NCBI GenBank assembly: GCA_021234155.1
Contig: JAJEKV010000822.1
Coordinates: 20,776-84,775 of the forward strand
Source of the DNA: Isoetes taiwanensis
Lineage: Eukaryota > Streptophyta > Lycopodiopsida > Isoetales > Isoetaceae
Direction of reading: 5' to 3'
Length of the DNA: 64,000 bases
Shown piece after piece: positions 44,063 through 56,838 of the stretch (the stretch's first letter is position 1; each line of letters starts with the position of its first letter). The position numbers and the translations under genes were made by a program. The notes below the pieces were generated by a model. That model was not told the DNA's origin. It was given only the letters and a program-made list of their open reading frames with translations, and did no database searches.

Positions 44063-47000
44063 TTGAAGATTGAGCGAGCAAGGATGCTTGAAAGATGGCC
44101 ATCTTTTCTTAATTATTCGGCCTCTCTATTCCCCTTTCGAGCTATGGCGGAGGTGCTTGGGCCATGGCCCCGAGGTTATCTCTGCTTTGTTTAGGTTCTC
44201 TAGAATTGAATATTTCATGAACATAAGATACATTTATCATCTTGACATGCTATTTTTACGCCACTAAATTTGTTCGGAAAAGAGTTATGCGGTCTTAGCC
44301 GCCAAATATTCAATACAAGTAATCCGCCCATTCGAATCCGAGCTTTAATCTATGAAATCAGGTAATACTTACATGTTATTGGTCCTCTATCAGCGGTGTC
44401 TGAAGAAGAATCATGGCGGGCTCTTCGATTCAACGCACCATAATCAAGCATTCGGCTCTTGAGCTCTTTCAAGTTCTAAACTTTACCATGTTTACTAAGT
44501 TTTGGTAAGTAACCCATGGTTTGCTCCCAATTCTTTATTAGCAACAAACAGCGACTTGTGTTTGAGATTTTTGCAGATTAAGATGCCTTAGTTTTGTTTT
44601 TCCATTAGTTAGGTTTATATGATTTGTTCTGTCAATGTGGGTCCTATTCCATATTTGTCTTTCCATGTCCTAGCTTCATCTAGTGTTCACTCTCGTGCCT
44701 TGAATTCCTAACGAGGAAGCCATGTTCTACATAAACATTCTTTTGCCTGGCACAAGTTAGTATTGGTATCACATTGTTTAATTCATGTTATATATTTTTC
44801 TTTAATGTTGTTAAGATTTGGTTATATTCTATGCATGATTTCATGAAATTTCAAGCAGGACAAAAGTTTCTCCCCATTTCAAATCTATAAGGTTGTCAGA
44901 TCAATTTTGAGTGCATGTATATTATGAGAATTTAGAATTTGGCTACAATATGGTTATGCATTCAAGGCTTACGATTCAAGCATTTACATATTTTGATCCC
45001 TTCTTCTATGCAAGTTAGCATCAGCTATTTAAAATTGCGAATAAGATTCGGATGGGACATGTCTTGCCTTTGCGGTTCTATCTGCGAGCATATGAGTTTT
45101 ATCTTGCATTAAGCTTCCATGGTTCTATGTATAAGCTCCTTACCATGTTATTTGTTTTGGCGGGGGTATTTTATGACAGCGGCGGCATTAGACATCTCGA
45201 TTGCGGCATAATGAAAAGTCCCTCTGGTCCTTTAGCCCATTCTTACGTTTGCTAACGTTGCAAGTTAAGATAGCGGGGGCATTTTTTGTGCTTAGGTCAA
45301 GAAAGATTTGTTCTTGAGCAAGACTTCTGTCATGCTTATAAAGCCAACCTATAAAGCCAACGGTTTGTACCTTTGGATTCATTAGGCAGATTGTTTCTTA
45401 TGGGGCCGGGGTTAACTTGGAGCCTTCACCATTGGGACAATCACGGACAACTCTATTACGAAGATATGGTTATCTTCTCGAGCTCTGTTTTGCCATTAAC
45501 TCAATGATATGTAGTAGTGATTTGAAAACCATCTTTGCTTATAAAACCTCTTATAAAACCCGGGCCACTGGTTTTCCATATCTTGAGGCCACAGTTAGGG
45601 AACATTTGAACTCGAGCTAAGCCGATAATATTTCTTATTCGCGACTGTATTTGAATTTCAACTTTGATGCTTGTTTTAGCTCTAAAATGTTTGATTTTAG
45701 CTCTCCTTGATTTCCGTCCCTTTCTTCAAAGAGACTTCTACGATTTGAATATATCACGGGGAACCCTTGAACTGTCCAAGATCGGGGCAACTATTAGCTG
45801 CAAAGCGGTACACCACTTGCAACTTGGATGATATGTTTAAGATCAAAGCAGGAATCTGGCAACACTTGCTATTTATTCTCTTATTTTCTTACATGCAACA
45901 CTTGGAGGTGGAATGAATTGAAGAGCCATTCGGTGGTCCCCGTCGAAGGTAAAGTTTCCATTTTGTTATGTTAATTCCTTTGTGTTTTTATGATTAGCCT
46001 TCTTTCCCTTTTTGCTCTTTGTTTGGGCTGAAAGCTGCTTTGTTGATATTTGGACCCAGATTAAGAGTTTCTTAGGTGTAGTCTTTCATGTGAGATTTTT
46101 TATTTTTTGTGGTTCGTCTGAGGGTTTATGAAGAATTTAAGAATGCTAAACTTTCTTGTGGCAAACATTTGCTAGCAGCAAATATGGCGATCATCAAATG
46201 ATGGCTATCACCGTCGAGCATGTTGGCTGTGTTCTCGAGGCATGTATTTGCGCAAGACACTACTGACTTTTGGCTCATGCTACGTGGCAAATCTTTTTAT
46301 CCTTCCTCTGCTATGATTTTTAGGATCTGTTTTTTGCAAGGTCTTGGGACTATATGCGTTTGCTTAAATAATGATAAGCAGTACTTTCGCAAAGGCGGGG
46401 ATGTGTACTCAAGGTAGTTGCGTTTTTTTTAGACAATACGTCTTATACATGTATGTTTGTTTTCTATTCGGGGGTTTCTTTGAGCTATTGATCCAATAAC
46501 ATGAAATTAAATCAAAGAAGATGGCTGCGACAAGGGGTTTCAACTATTGATATATCACGATTACGTTGGCGAGCTTTTTAAGGCATACCGCGATTTATTT
46601 GTTAAGACACTGTATGTAGCTAAGTTATGTATTTTGAGATCTCTACTAGAGGTAACAAAATCCATATTGTTTCAACTTATAAATAGCCGGTTGTTTGCTT
46701 CCCAAGCTTATTATTTACATCTTTGGGGTTTAGGAAGTTATTTTTGGTGCATCTATGCTTGACATCATCTGAGATCGATGATGATGTGATTTAGATGCCA
46801 ATGTGGTTTATATCCGACCAAGGTATTCCTTCTTTCCTTTCTTGGTTCTTTGTTCTATATTTTTGTCGAATTTTTGTGAAGGCTATTTTGGATGGGCCGA
46901 CATTTGGAAATATTCTTGGCATTTGGTCTTGGGGATTGGTGGGTGTTTAATTTCATACGGCATTGGTATCGTGACTTGCTCCCTATCTATAATGTATGAC

Positions 47001-48412
47001 TGCTTTAATAGAAGGAAATGCAGGTCTGCTCCAAAACTCCATTATGTATGGTTTCTCTCTTAGGCCATGTTTACTATAATTTGCACATGATGTTTATGTG
47101 AAGTATCGATTAACTACACTTATTAATGTCTAATTGTTATTTGCTTGCGGGGACCATGGCTCTCCCCGATGCCAAGTCTATGTCTTTGGTAATCTTATTC
47201 TATAGATGCCTTACAAATGCAAATGTTGACAAATGATAATGTGAGCCACCAATGCTAATTTTTTTCCCTTCATATCCTTTTGTTTTGATTGTTTTGGCAC
47301 CAAGCTAGCAGCCATTCCTTGGCATGCATACATCAAAAAGTGGTGGTTCATTATCGGTGGTAGGAGCACTTGCAATTTGCGACCATATGATATTTTTACG
47401 TCTTAGGAGCTAGATTTACTTATCCTTTGGACTAGCAAAAATCGGCTGCATACTTTTTGAATAGTTGAAGGTCACACTTGAAGATCTTATTCTATTTTGC
47501 GTCTTTAATCTTGCTTGAAGGATTCAGGTCAGTGGTAGCTGCTGGTTGGGCCATCTAACATAAGATATGTTTGTATCTTTGAGAAAATAATAAAACTTTT
47601 AACCTATCTATAGCTTCGTCTACGCATATTACGATTATATATATGCGTATGAGTTGTCAAACTAGAAAATAAGTATGACTAATCTAGATTTTTTGCGTTA
47701 TGATGCTTTAGGCAAGAGGCCCTTTTGGTTACCATGTGTCTGGCATGAGGGCCATATTTTTGTGTTTGATTGGGGTTTGTGATAAGCTGAAATGCAAAGC
47801 AAGCGGTCGATGGCATGATGGCCTCGAAATGCCATTCTCCCATTTACCCCAATTTAACACTTTCACATGCGATAGTAGATTACGGAATGCGTAGTGCTCA
47901 AATTCTCTTCACTACCACGATAATCTATGATGCCAATGTAAAATTACATTGATGAAGAAAATTGAAGTTAAACTTTAGCAATTTTAAAAATGTGATATGT
48001 GTTAAAGATGTAAATAAATCTCAATGTTTAACAAAGCGTTATTAGTAAACATTGGAAATTTATTCTTGCATCGATGATGTCTTTGTGTTAAAATGAATAA
48101 ATGTGTGATTCTTTCCTTTGCAAATGTTGTATGGATGCCAAGTGGTAGCAACTTATGTTAATGGTAATATGCTACAAATTAGAGATAAGATTAATTAAAA
48201 ATGCCACAAATTGAAGATAAGGATAACTATTGAAAATAATGATAACTAAATTAAGTTTATCGTACGACCACTTGAATGTAAATTTTAGAGATAGAATTAA
48301 TTGAAAATGCCACAAATTGAAGTCTTTTTGAATGTTGTACATACGTCACAAATCTCTTACAACTGAACCACACACTACCACGAATTGTATACTATCCTCA
48401 TGAATGTTGATA

Positions 48413-49165
48413 AGCGTTGGTAGAATCTCGATTTCAAATCTTAAAGATGCAACACTTGAGGAATATGGGAATCTGAACAACCTTCATAAAAATTTGAGTA
48501 ATCTAAGAGAATGTGCATATGTCATGAGAGAATTGAGTCCCAAATAGCAAGCTCAAACCCGGATACCATATAGGCGCACATTATTTGCGCCAAACATATT
48601 GGGAATCTAAAAGAATCTTGATAGAATCACGATGAATCTCAAAAGTTCTTAGTAGAATCTTAAAGAATCTAGGGACTAGAATATTGAGGAGTTCTTCATA
48701 GAATATGTGGAATCTAAGGGAATCTTTATGTAATCTTAGAGATTCTAAAAGGGAATTTAAGGGAATCTTGAAATTCGATTAAGTAAACATTATGCTTCCT
48801 ACCTAGAGTCATTTTTAGAACTTGATGTCTTAAATTTTTAAATTTTTAGAAGATTTAAACACGGAACTAAATACTATACCAAGGAATCTCGACATTAGAA
48901 CTTGATGTCTTTATTTTTTAAATATCCCAAATTGCAAGCTCGAGGCTGGATACCATTTGAAATGCACAACATTCACGTGCGCATATTGGAGAATCTAAAG
49001 GGCATTGTGATAGAATCTCGATGAATATTTCAATAATTTGATTGAACCTTAAAAGAGTCTTGGAGAATTTGGAGGAACCCTAGAGAAATCTAGGGGAGCC
49101 TTCATAGAGTATGGGGAATCTAAAGGGATATTTGTGGAATCTTTGTGAATCTTACAATAATCTAC
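48413..49165. repeat. GAATCT-rich cryptic repeat, unit B2
   Basis: Second copy of the tract at 41,510-42,250, with scattered single-base differences. Confidence 0.75.
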
Positions 49166-49328
49166 AAGTTTAGGGTTTTCGAGTTTATGTTATTTAGGTT
49201 TCACATGGTATACTTTTCTCACTCAAAAAGCGGTAACAGGGTTATTAATAAAGTTCTTTTGCAACTTGTTGACTTTGCAAAATCTCACAACCTCTTACGG
49301 TACAACCTCTTAAGCCTACCACCTACTG

Positions 49329-49444
49329 GGAGGGCAGGTTGGTCCCATTCTCGGAAGTATAAGGGCTGAGAGGGTCCCTATACTACCATAAGGGCCCTCC
49401 CTGCCAACTTGATTCAAAACAATTAAATGAAAGTAGAGATCATA
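49329..49444. other. structured right-end motif of unit B2
   Basis: Second copy of the motif at 42,409-42,526. GGGAGGGC at 49,329 can pair with GCCCTCCC at 49,393; GGTCCCTATACTACCATAAG lies between. It defines the right end of the unit because unique DNA follows. Confidence 0.6.
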
Positions 49445-51445
49445 CCTATTTTCCATGAGTATTTGATATCACATTGTTGATGTCGTTTGTTGTGTACACA
49501 TATTCTATGATTAATTTCAAGTTAGAGTTAAAAACTCCAGTTCACGTAGTGAACAATGTAGATTAGGAACACCCCATATTTAGCATTTTTTTCTATGCAT
49601 CGATGGCTTACGGTAAAAGATACGATGGTAGCCAACTACATGGCTTAAGTAGTTGAGCAAAGCAATCGGATATAATGCAATGCACATAGAAAAGTCATAC
49701 CTTGTTTCATTGGACTTAACAGCAAGGCTTAGCATATTACTTACATCCAGGAACATGATCTCAGAGCAGTCTCTCCCTTTAAAGGTATTTTTGGAGTATA
49801 AGATAGTTTGTGTATTTGGTCTTATGTCTGATCGAAATGACTTTGATTGAGAGAGTGCGATGTGAGACCGCCTTTGCGGAGATTTACCCGATGCAATATT
49901 ATTGTATCCCATGCTCATAAGTTCAGGGGTCCATTCCTCTTATCAGGGATATGCTCCTTCGTGGGGAAGTAAATAACTTTGAGAACCTTCCATGGCATTT
50001 CCCTAAATATCTGGTGGTGTTAGCCATATCGAGAACCAATTAATATATACATAAACATAGACGAGAAAAGACTAATCATATCGTCGGATCTTCCAAAAAT
50101 ATGATGCCCAAATGCTAGGATATCGTAGTGGCGGAGAGGGTTCTAAGGTCTATACCGGTTAAACGATATGTCTGAAGTCCATGAATATATAGCCAGTGTG
50201 AACCTCCCAGAGGCTAAGGCTTATCAGACCCATTATCAATCAATGGGAGACCATTAGGAACCATGCCATTATGACTTGCCATAAAGACTTATTAATATTC
50301 TATCGGTCTTGATGATGTTTTCGGTGCATTGAGTTATCTCGAATAAACATTTCATTCAACAAGCTGCTTTAATGCATGTCTAGAAGCGCCTTGCTAATAC
50401 AATGATGTTGCCCATTAGGATTGTGCCTTCGGCGGTCAATAGGCATGCAATATATAGTTTTAAGCGATTATTAAATGTCTTTGTTTTAAAACCGGCGATT
50501 TTATTTGGGCACTTTCCTAATATTTTTTATGTGCGTCTGACCCTCTTCTCTAAAATCAATAGCGTTTAAGAGTGAGGGTTCACGGTACTTTTGGCCGTGA
50601 ATTAAGATTCCTTTTCAATTTTGAGTTCATTAAGACCTGATAGACAACAAGTCTTAAATCTGCTCACAATACCACGAACTTTATCTATCGAGATAGAATA
50701 ACACATTTTTAGGCGCGTGCATTCAATAATAGACCCAAATATCAAATCATAACTTCCATGTACTTTGCATTGAGAATAAATAAAGCGTTTTACATAAATA
50801 GCTATTTCAAAAAAGTAGAGTCAACACTTTACTGTCATAATAGATTATCCAAAACCAGCGGATCTCAAAGGATGATTCCTTGTAGCTACTCAGTTGAGAA
50901 CTATTAAGGAGGCAAAATATCATACCATTTGGCGTTGAAAGCAAAAAGACAGCAGTCTATTTGTTGATACCAAAGCACCAAAGCATCAATCTTCATATCT
51001 TCACTTTAATCAGCGGAAATAGCAAGAGTAGGGAAAAGAATCGGTTACGCACCCAAGCAAAACCACGATTAGCTTCATAAAGGTAAGCGGGTTAGGAAAT
51101 CCGTCGGTAGGCTGTAGGTTCCATGGCTTATAAGCCCTTTGCCCATAGCATGTTAGTTCAGCTAAGCAAAGCATTATGCGAAATTAAACTTCCGTTTCAA
51201 GCAAATTGCAAAGGCTTGAAGCGAGAATAATATTAATGATTAAGGCAAAGGATATTATGCCTTAAACCCAGTTAGGCCGGAACATCTTGAAATGAATGAA
51301 TATAACTAGGAAATTACGATAAAGAACCTGATTTTTGTATTTCTTAAGATTGAGAATGAAATCGTCTCGAGAATCCTCAAGCTTTTAAAGTGCAATCATC
51401 TAGATTACCCGCATTTTTTTGTTGTTGTTATCAGACTCGTTTGTT
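49445..51445. other. no recognisable gene
   Basis: Short open frames at 49,580-49,918 on both strands have no recognisable motif. The rest is non-coding. Confidence 0.45.
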
Positions 51446-52140
51446 CTAAGCTGAAGTTGCATTTTTACACTGCCCTAGCTCTGTTCCAGTGGTACAGAAC
51501 CTAATAGATGGAATAACCTCGCATTGGGCTTCCGTAGGAGAAAAATCTAACAGATGGAATAGCATCGCATTGGGCTTCAAGCATCGCGCAGCTTGTCTGG
51601 TTTGTTCATCAACTTGACAAATATTGAAGTTCTTGAAATATGCCAGATTTATCATGTAGAATGGCAAAGTTGAGTACAAGCGGCAAATAAAGGCATTGAT
51701 CGTGAGCGGGGCCGTTTATGTGAGCCGCCAAATTCTTTAACCTTTGCTTCCCGGTCGGATCATACAAGGCTTCTTGCTTATCTGCAGCTGAATGATCTAA
51801 TAGGCGGAATAATCTCTCATTGGGTTTTAGGCACTTGTGGCGGTTGGTAGCGAGGGAGAACTTAATCATCATCACTCAGATTTCGGAATAAATCCTTTAA
51901 GATATTTTCCTCATGCTCTTCAAGACCTATTTGGATCATTTTGGCGCAGAAATAGACGTTGCAAAAGAGGAATAAACTGGTCAAAGAAGAAATACCATTA
52001 TTTGAAGTGAAGACAAATTCGTGGCATCCAAAATCCCTGCGAGGCATGCCGAAATCCAGTCTCCATGTACAACAATGGTCGTCCTTGCGATTTTTCATTC
52101 GTCGCGGCTCGGTTAACCCTAGCTTCATGTCGCTGATCAT
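51446..52140 (-). pseudogene. unrecognised minus-strand gene fragment with plant-like start
   Basis: A typical plant leader (AGGGTTCAAGC before ATG at 52,140) opens a frame MISDMKLGLTEPRRMKNRKD ending FRNLSDDD at 51,862. Shifted frames then continue as KCLKPNERLFRLLDHSAADK, LYDPTGKQRLKNLAAHINGP and, further on, ARCLKPNAMLFHLLDFSPTE. The CLKPN..LF.LLD phrase is repeated, and the DNA behind it forms three copies (next entry). I do not recognise the protein. The first exon plus repeated phrase suggest a small host gene or captured fragment interrupted by errors. Confidence 0.35.
51497..51832. repeat. three copies of a 36-bp motif
   Basis: On the plus strand CTAATAGATGGAATAACCTC with GCATTGGGCTTC occurs at 51,501, a close variant (CTAACAGATGGAATAGCATC) at 51,547, and CTAATAGGCGGAATAATCTC at 51,797. 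They encode the repeated KPN..LF.LLD phrase on the minus strand in two of three cases. Confidence 0.8.
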
Positions 52141-52977
52141 GCTTGAACCCTAAACTTACTCCTTAGGGTTAGCGCCGAATGCGAGAGGTTTTAATGCAGA
52201 TCTTTTTTCATAATCATAGTATGGCAGTTTCGGGTGCATGGCCTTGACCCATCATGTCTATAGGTAATAATTCAGAGCCTTTTTTAGTCATATAGACTAG
52301 CTTAAGAATACAAAAAATCAAATTTCAATATGGTACAAAGCATATTCTATGCTCAATGCCTTGCCTTATAAAATTATACTAACTTGACATTTATTGGCTA
52401 CTCCACTACATGTGATAAATCATGTCTAGGCTACATCTTAATATTCAGAGCTAGCTAGCTTGTATCTTAGCCTTGTGAGTGGCATATAAGCTAGGCAATA
52501 TGTGGCGATACAATCGCACACTAACGTGTGTGCTTAAAAGCATAACCCATTGGCCCATGAGATATCTCCTTATTAAACTTGGTCCAACCTGGTCATATGG
52601 AATGGCCACAGCAAGGTTCATGTATAGTAACAAACTATTTAAATATAATTCCTAGATGAATTCTAGAATCTTTGCAGACCTTGGTCCCAATAGTTTCAAA
52701 GCCTCCTAATGAGATAAGTGAAAAGGTGCATAAAATCTTATGCATATCAATGGGAAATGCCTAGCTCGGATGTTTGGCTCGTCTACATAAAGAGACCAAG
52801 CCATGGCTCACCAAAAATAGCTTGCCATGGACCAACCTACTATGGCATTTATTTTTGAGCTTCTGCTTTCGGATTTTTTGTAAATTAGCATGATTTTGGC
52901 ATTATAAAAGCGGGCGAGAGAAAACTAGGAGCAAAAAAGAACCCATCAGAGGCCAATGAATATATATTTATATTTAT

Positions 52978-52980
<3 letters not shown>
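52141..52980. other. no recognisable gene
   Basis: Probable upstream region of the minus-strand fragment at 52,140, then non-coding sequence up to the TA array. Confidence 0.4.

Positions 52981-53062
<82 letters not shown>
52981..53062. repeat. (TA)n microsatellite, 41 units
   Basis: 82 uninterrupted bases of TA, followed by TAATATATACTTAACA and a second ATATATACTTAACA where the reverse-transcriptase unit starts. The array lies directly at the left edge of the first unit and is absent at the left edge of the second. Confidence 0.97.
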
Positions 53063-53070
<8 letters not shown>

Positions 53071-54022
53071 TTAACATATAATATATACTTAACAAAACCT
53101 TAACCATAAGATTTAGTCATTCCAGAACTTCTTCTAGAACTTATCGGTCCCAGTTAAAATGGGAAGCCTTGGAGACTCTATTTTATTAATACAAAAATGC
53201 TTTTCACCTTAGAAAATTACTTGATCTATGACTTAGACATGATTATGGAATTTTTTCATTTCTTTTCCTAGAACTTGTTAACTTTTCTGCAGAAACATAT
53301 TGTGCTATATTTACTTCTTTTCTATTCATGGCTTGATCCATTTCTATTCTAAGAAACAATTCGTATCATATGCAATTAATCATGTGCAAGATTGTGTGTT
53401 TCCCTTTCTTTATAAAAAACCTACTGCATATCATTCCTATCTTTATATCATAACATTCCTAGGATCACATATCTTTGCTAATTGTGAAGTGTGATTAAAC
53501 TTCCAGAATTAAATCAAAAATCATATTACCAGTTTATAACAGTCATCTGGCTACTTGACTTTTGTTCTTTGTGCTCAGAAATTACAGCTATGAGCACTCC
53601 ATTTTTTTTAAAACCCGAAAGCAACAAGTAGTAGAATGTTACCTTTGCTTTTAGTAAATTTTCAAATGTAGATAGAAAAACATGAAATGAGAAAGAGTCT
53701 TGTGATACTTGTAGCCCTTTGGTCACTAATTCTTCATGTACTTAGTGTCCTCAACAACATCAAACATCAAAATACAAGGAAATTGGAGATGTAAGACTGG
53801 TTACTGCAATCCAACCATTCAAATGTTAGCCATAAGCTGGGTAAATCTGAAAGGGATTGAGGGTAAGCAATAATCCCACATGGCTTGCGCCCTTCACCAA
53901 TTATACATTAAATGTAAAAACATCATTTATACCAAATCTTGTTCCCTTTCTTCCACCAATGAAGATATGTTATGTAGCAACTATTACTGCTTTATCTACT
54001 TAATCTGTTATTTGCAAAACAT

Positions 54023-54295
54023 CTAGTACTTATTGACACAAAACCTGGTTAAGAAGAAAGCTCCTCTTCTTATTGCATTTTTCATCGTCGGTATCTTCAT
54101 TTTTTCTGAATTTGAGGAGGATTCGTCCCTCCAGTGAGGACTCAACCACCTTGCTAATATTACACAAAGATTATCTTTGTTGTAGTTGGACTTTTGTGAA
54201 ATATATCTGTCAATTCCTCCTACTGATCCTTCACCTTTCTTGCTGGTATGTGATTCCACAAGGTTAAATTTCTCCACTATCTTGTGCAAGAACAT
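54023..54295 (-). CDS. downstream ORF of the RT element, unrecognised
   Basis: An open frame on the RT strand reads MFLHKIVEKFNLVESHTSKK and GEGSVGGIDRYISQKSNYNK, then becomes basic and Ser-rich. An AG directly precedes its ATG, and the RT reading frame ends at ACAG/GTAATCC (55,288). It could therefore be a spliced 3' exon of the RT gene. The copy in C2 (60,440-60,660) is kept in part. Function unknown. Confidence 0.35.
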   Translation of the reverse strand: MFLHKIVEKFNLVESHTSKKGEGSVGGIDRYISQKSNYNKDNLCVILARWLSPHWRDESSSNSEKMKIPTMKNAIRRGAFFLTRFCVNKY

Positions 54296-55206
54296 CTTAA
54301 TTGGCCGCGTGCGATACCTCTCCTTCCTTCTTACATAGTGCGGGATAGATCCGGGCCTGCGCCTTTGATCGGATCCAACATCTCCCTTTTCTTGTCGGTT
54401 TATTTTTCATCACCGAGAGCCATAGCGGGTGCTCTTAGAGCAGCCCTCAGAAACTAGTAGAGTCTGGAGACATCCAGTCGGGATTAAATCCTCATTTGTC
54501 TGGTTGGCGTACCAAATTGTCCCCCATTCTGCTACACTTATGTCTGCCATGAGATCTTCAGGGTTCTAAAAAGGTAGTTTGGCTAAAAAAGACCCAAATC
54601 CTCTATCAGACTAAATATGTGGAGTGGTTTACCTTTTATTTTTCGCCAAGTATGGCGGATCTCCTTCTCGTTTCATGATGCATGTATATTCCTGTGCTAA
54701 GTACAGATTTGTCTCCTTACTCATTTTAGGTGAGGTGTCGGAATATTTCTTGGCGGTCTAGCGCCCGGATAAACTTTTCTTGGGATTAGGTCCGCGAACC
54801 TGTTTTATGTTAGAGGCGAATTTTTTTCCAACCCTAAGTCCTATATGACGTAAATACCATACCATAGGGTATACTTAGACCCGTTAATAAATAAGCATAT
54901 TTATCCTTGGTTCACATTATTATTTTAAGCTGAATCATAGATTACTTTTTATCAAGAAATTTGAACCATGGGTTACTTTCAAATCATAGGATTTTACCCT
55001 AGAATTTACCTCCATACTAATACTTTAGTCCTCAACCATAGATTACTTTTACTAAAATTTTAACCATTGATTACTTTCAAACCTTATACTTTTACTATAG
55101 AGCACATTTTCATGGCTTTTAGAGCCCCTATCTCTGTACCTTTGCAGGTTTCCTTTACCACTGTCAGACCCACTCGTACCGGACAGCAGGGGAGAACCAT
55201 AGTATG

Positions 55207-55246
55207 TATAGGGACAGGAGGATCCCTATACCTAGGGACCCCCCTG
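55207..55246. other. overlapping inverted repeats downstream of RT (C1)
   Basis: TATAGGGA, 8-base spacer, TCCCTATA (55,207-55,230) overlaps TCCCTA, TACC, TAGGGA (55,223-55,238), so two mutually exclusive hairpins are possible. It is perfectly kept in C2 at 61,564-61,600. Confidence 0.7.
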
Positions 55247-55282
55247 CCGACTGTACTCAATGTATAATGAACCTAGAAAGGA

Positions 55283-56830
55283 TTACCTGTATGTTTTGAG
55301 TTCCATTCGAAGAATAGCAATGTCGTATTTGAGTCCCGGAAATTTTCCAAGGTTTACTGTTTTGTTGACCACGTACCATACATCTTCAGCTTTAAATCCT
55401 TTATGAATGAATGTTGTAATGAGTTTGTGTATATCTTTTGCATCCAGCGGGCCTCTTGTTTGTATACAAACATGGCTGTATTTGTGAAACAATTACATTT
55501 CTGGCCATTAGATATGGTCTGCATCCTGATGCATGGCCGAATTTTGAAGCTATAAAAGGTAAGATATCCCTTTTATCATACCTATGGGTTTCGAAGACTC
55601 CATTTATTGGGTCTGTAACTTCAATAGCCATATTTAAAAAGACAGCTTTTTTACCTATGTATGTATTGGTGTCTGTAGAGGATCTGTATGTCGTCTCGTC
55701 TTTGATGGTGATGTACTTGAGATTATATATCTGTACACTGTTGTCACCTTGTGTCTCTAGACCAAGATATTTCCTGATGTATCTATTATTCAGGCTTGTC
55801 ATGTCATCGATATATCTGAAGGTATCCCTAAATGCAGCAGCCACTTCCATTTCCCCATTATTAATCAGTTTTATAATGAAATTCAATTCATGCCATGCTA
55901 AGTACAAGTTGCACCAAGCAGGGCTTGATGCAAAGCCCATAGGGATTCCCATCGTTTGTTTCCATAATCTGCTCCCCATTTGCAAATAGCAATTTTGCAG
56001 CAACCACGAGTTCATGCAGCAAAAATCAGCTTCATGGATACATACCCATTTCTTGCTATCACGGTATGGTAGTCTTCCATTTCAAAATCACTTCTCCATT
56101 ATTTTTTTGTTTTATACCACATCGGTAGCTTTTTTGTTCTGGTTATTTGATATTTCAGGATTACTTTAGCCATTTGGGTCATAATATTGCAAATGCCATC
56201 TTCTCCTTCAATTGGGATGGTTTCATAGCACACGGAAATGTGCCTTTCACGAAAACTTCTTTGATCTTTGGTGGTAGATTACATACCACGTCATATATTG
56301 AAATTAGTCAAGATGCCTTAATTTTATCTTTTACGAAGAAATTAACTTTTGCCAATCTGTTTTCACATATATTTGGCCATATTTCCAGAAATGTGTTCAG
56401 GGCAGCTGCCATGAGAGAGGCAAGCTGTGAAAAGATGGAATCATGAGCACTAGTGATCCATCGTAGGTTCCTTTATGTGCCTTAAATCTTGCTAGTAGAA
56501 AGGGAAGTTATCATATAATATGGGCAGTCCCCAATGAGTTCTTAATTTTGCGGATCGGGGTCTTCTTAATGTCCAAATACTCCCCATTAATTTCTCTAAA
56601 GTCATTTGCTAGCCAATCGATCATGGCTTTGCTCTCGATGTACTTGGGACATATAAAGCATGGGTTGTTTGTAGCCTTATCTACACTGAAGTGTAGATGT
56701 TTTTAGCCATCCACTCAATATTCTTAATGACAGTTTTGTCCATTATATGAAACTTTGTCTGTCTGGAGCTGTTATTCTTGATAGTTGCTCTTGCTTGCTT
56801 AACAGCCACCTTGACTATCAGTCTTTTTGT
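55283..56830 (-). pseudogene. reverse transcriptase, fingers/palm/thumb (C1)
   Basis: Motifs in order on the minus strand: VDKATNNPCFICPKYIE (fingers, about 56,690-56,640); a KAHKGT-type finger segment (near 56,480); motif A around VFVADISRCYETIP (seen best in C2); motif B QTMGIPMGFASSPAWCNLYL; motif C FRYIDDM with both catalytic aspartates; then VFETHRYDKRDILPF and an SQIQPCLY segment. VDKATNN, GIPMG, FRYIDDxxSLNN and the KRD phrase together match a class of reverse transcriptases seen widely in invertebrates, fish and protists. It is related to, but not typical of, Penelope-like enzymes. Several frameshifts break it, mostly at CNG sites, so the real protein may be intact. Confidence 0.82.
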
Positions 56831-56838
56831 ATCAGTGA

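Larger units (their letters stand above)
42527..49444. repeat. tandem duplication B, second copy (FPGS unit)
   Basis: Second copy of the 6.9 kb unit, ending TAGAGATCATA at 49,444 before unique sequence (CCTATTTTCC). It is about 30 bases longer than B1. It has lost or altered many CTG/CAG triplets relative to B1 (GGGACAGG to GGGGCCGG; CTGCAA to CGTTGCAA), and homopolymers often differ by one. Confidence 0.93.

Noticed and set aside
49445-50700. Copia or Gypsy polyprotein remains
   Set aside because: No RT, integrase or protease motif could be read in any frame; the impression came from isolated short phrases.
52140-52170. CCCTAAAC-type sequence, possible telomere-like repeat linked to the RT element
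   Set aside because: It is a single occurrence in a normal plant leader context, not an array, and is outside the RT unit.
52981-53062. (TA)n array as a replication origin or CRISPR-like array
   Set aside because: It is a plain dinucleotide microsatellite without spacers or associated genes.
55140-55262. Hammerhead ribozyme downstream of the RT, as in Penelope-like elements
   Set aside because: CTGA and GAAA boxes can be picked out on the minus strand, but they are not at the required spacing and differ between the two copies; no core could be built.
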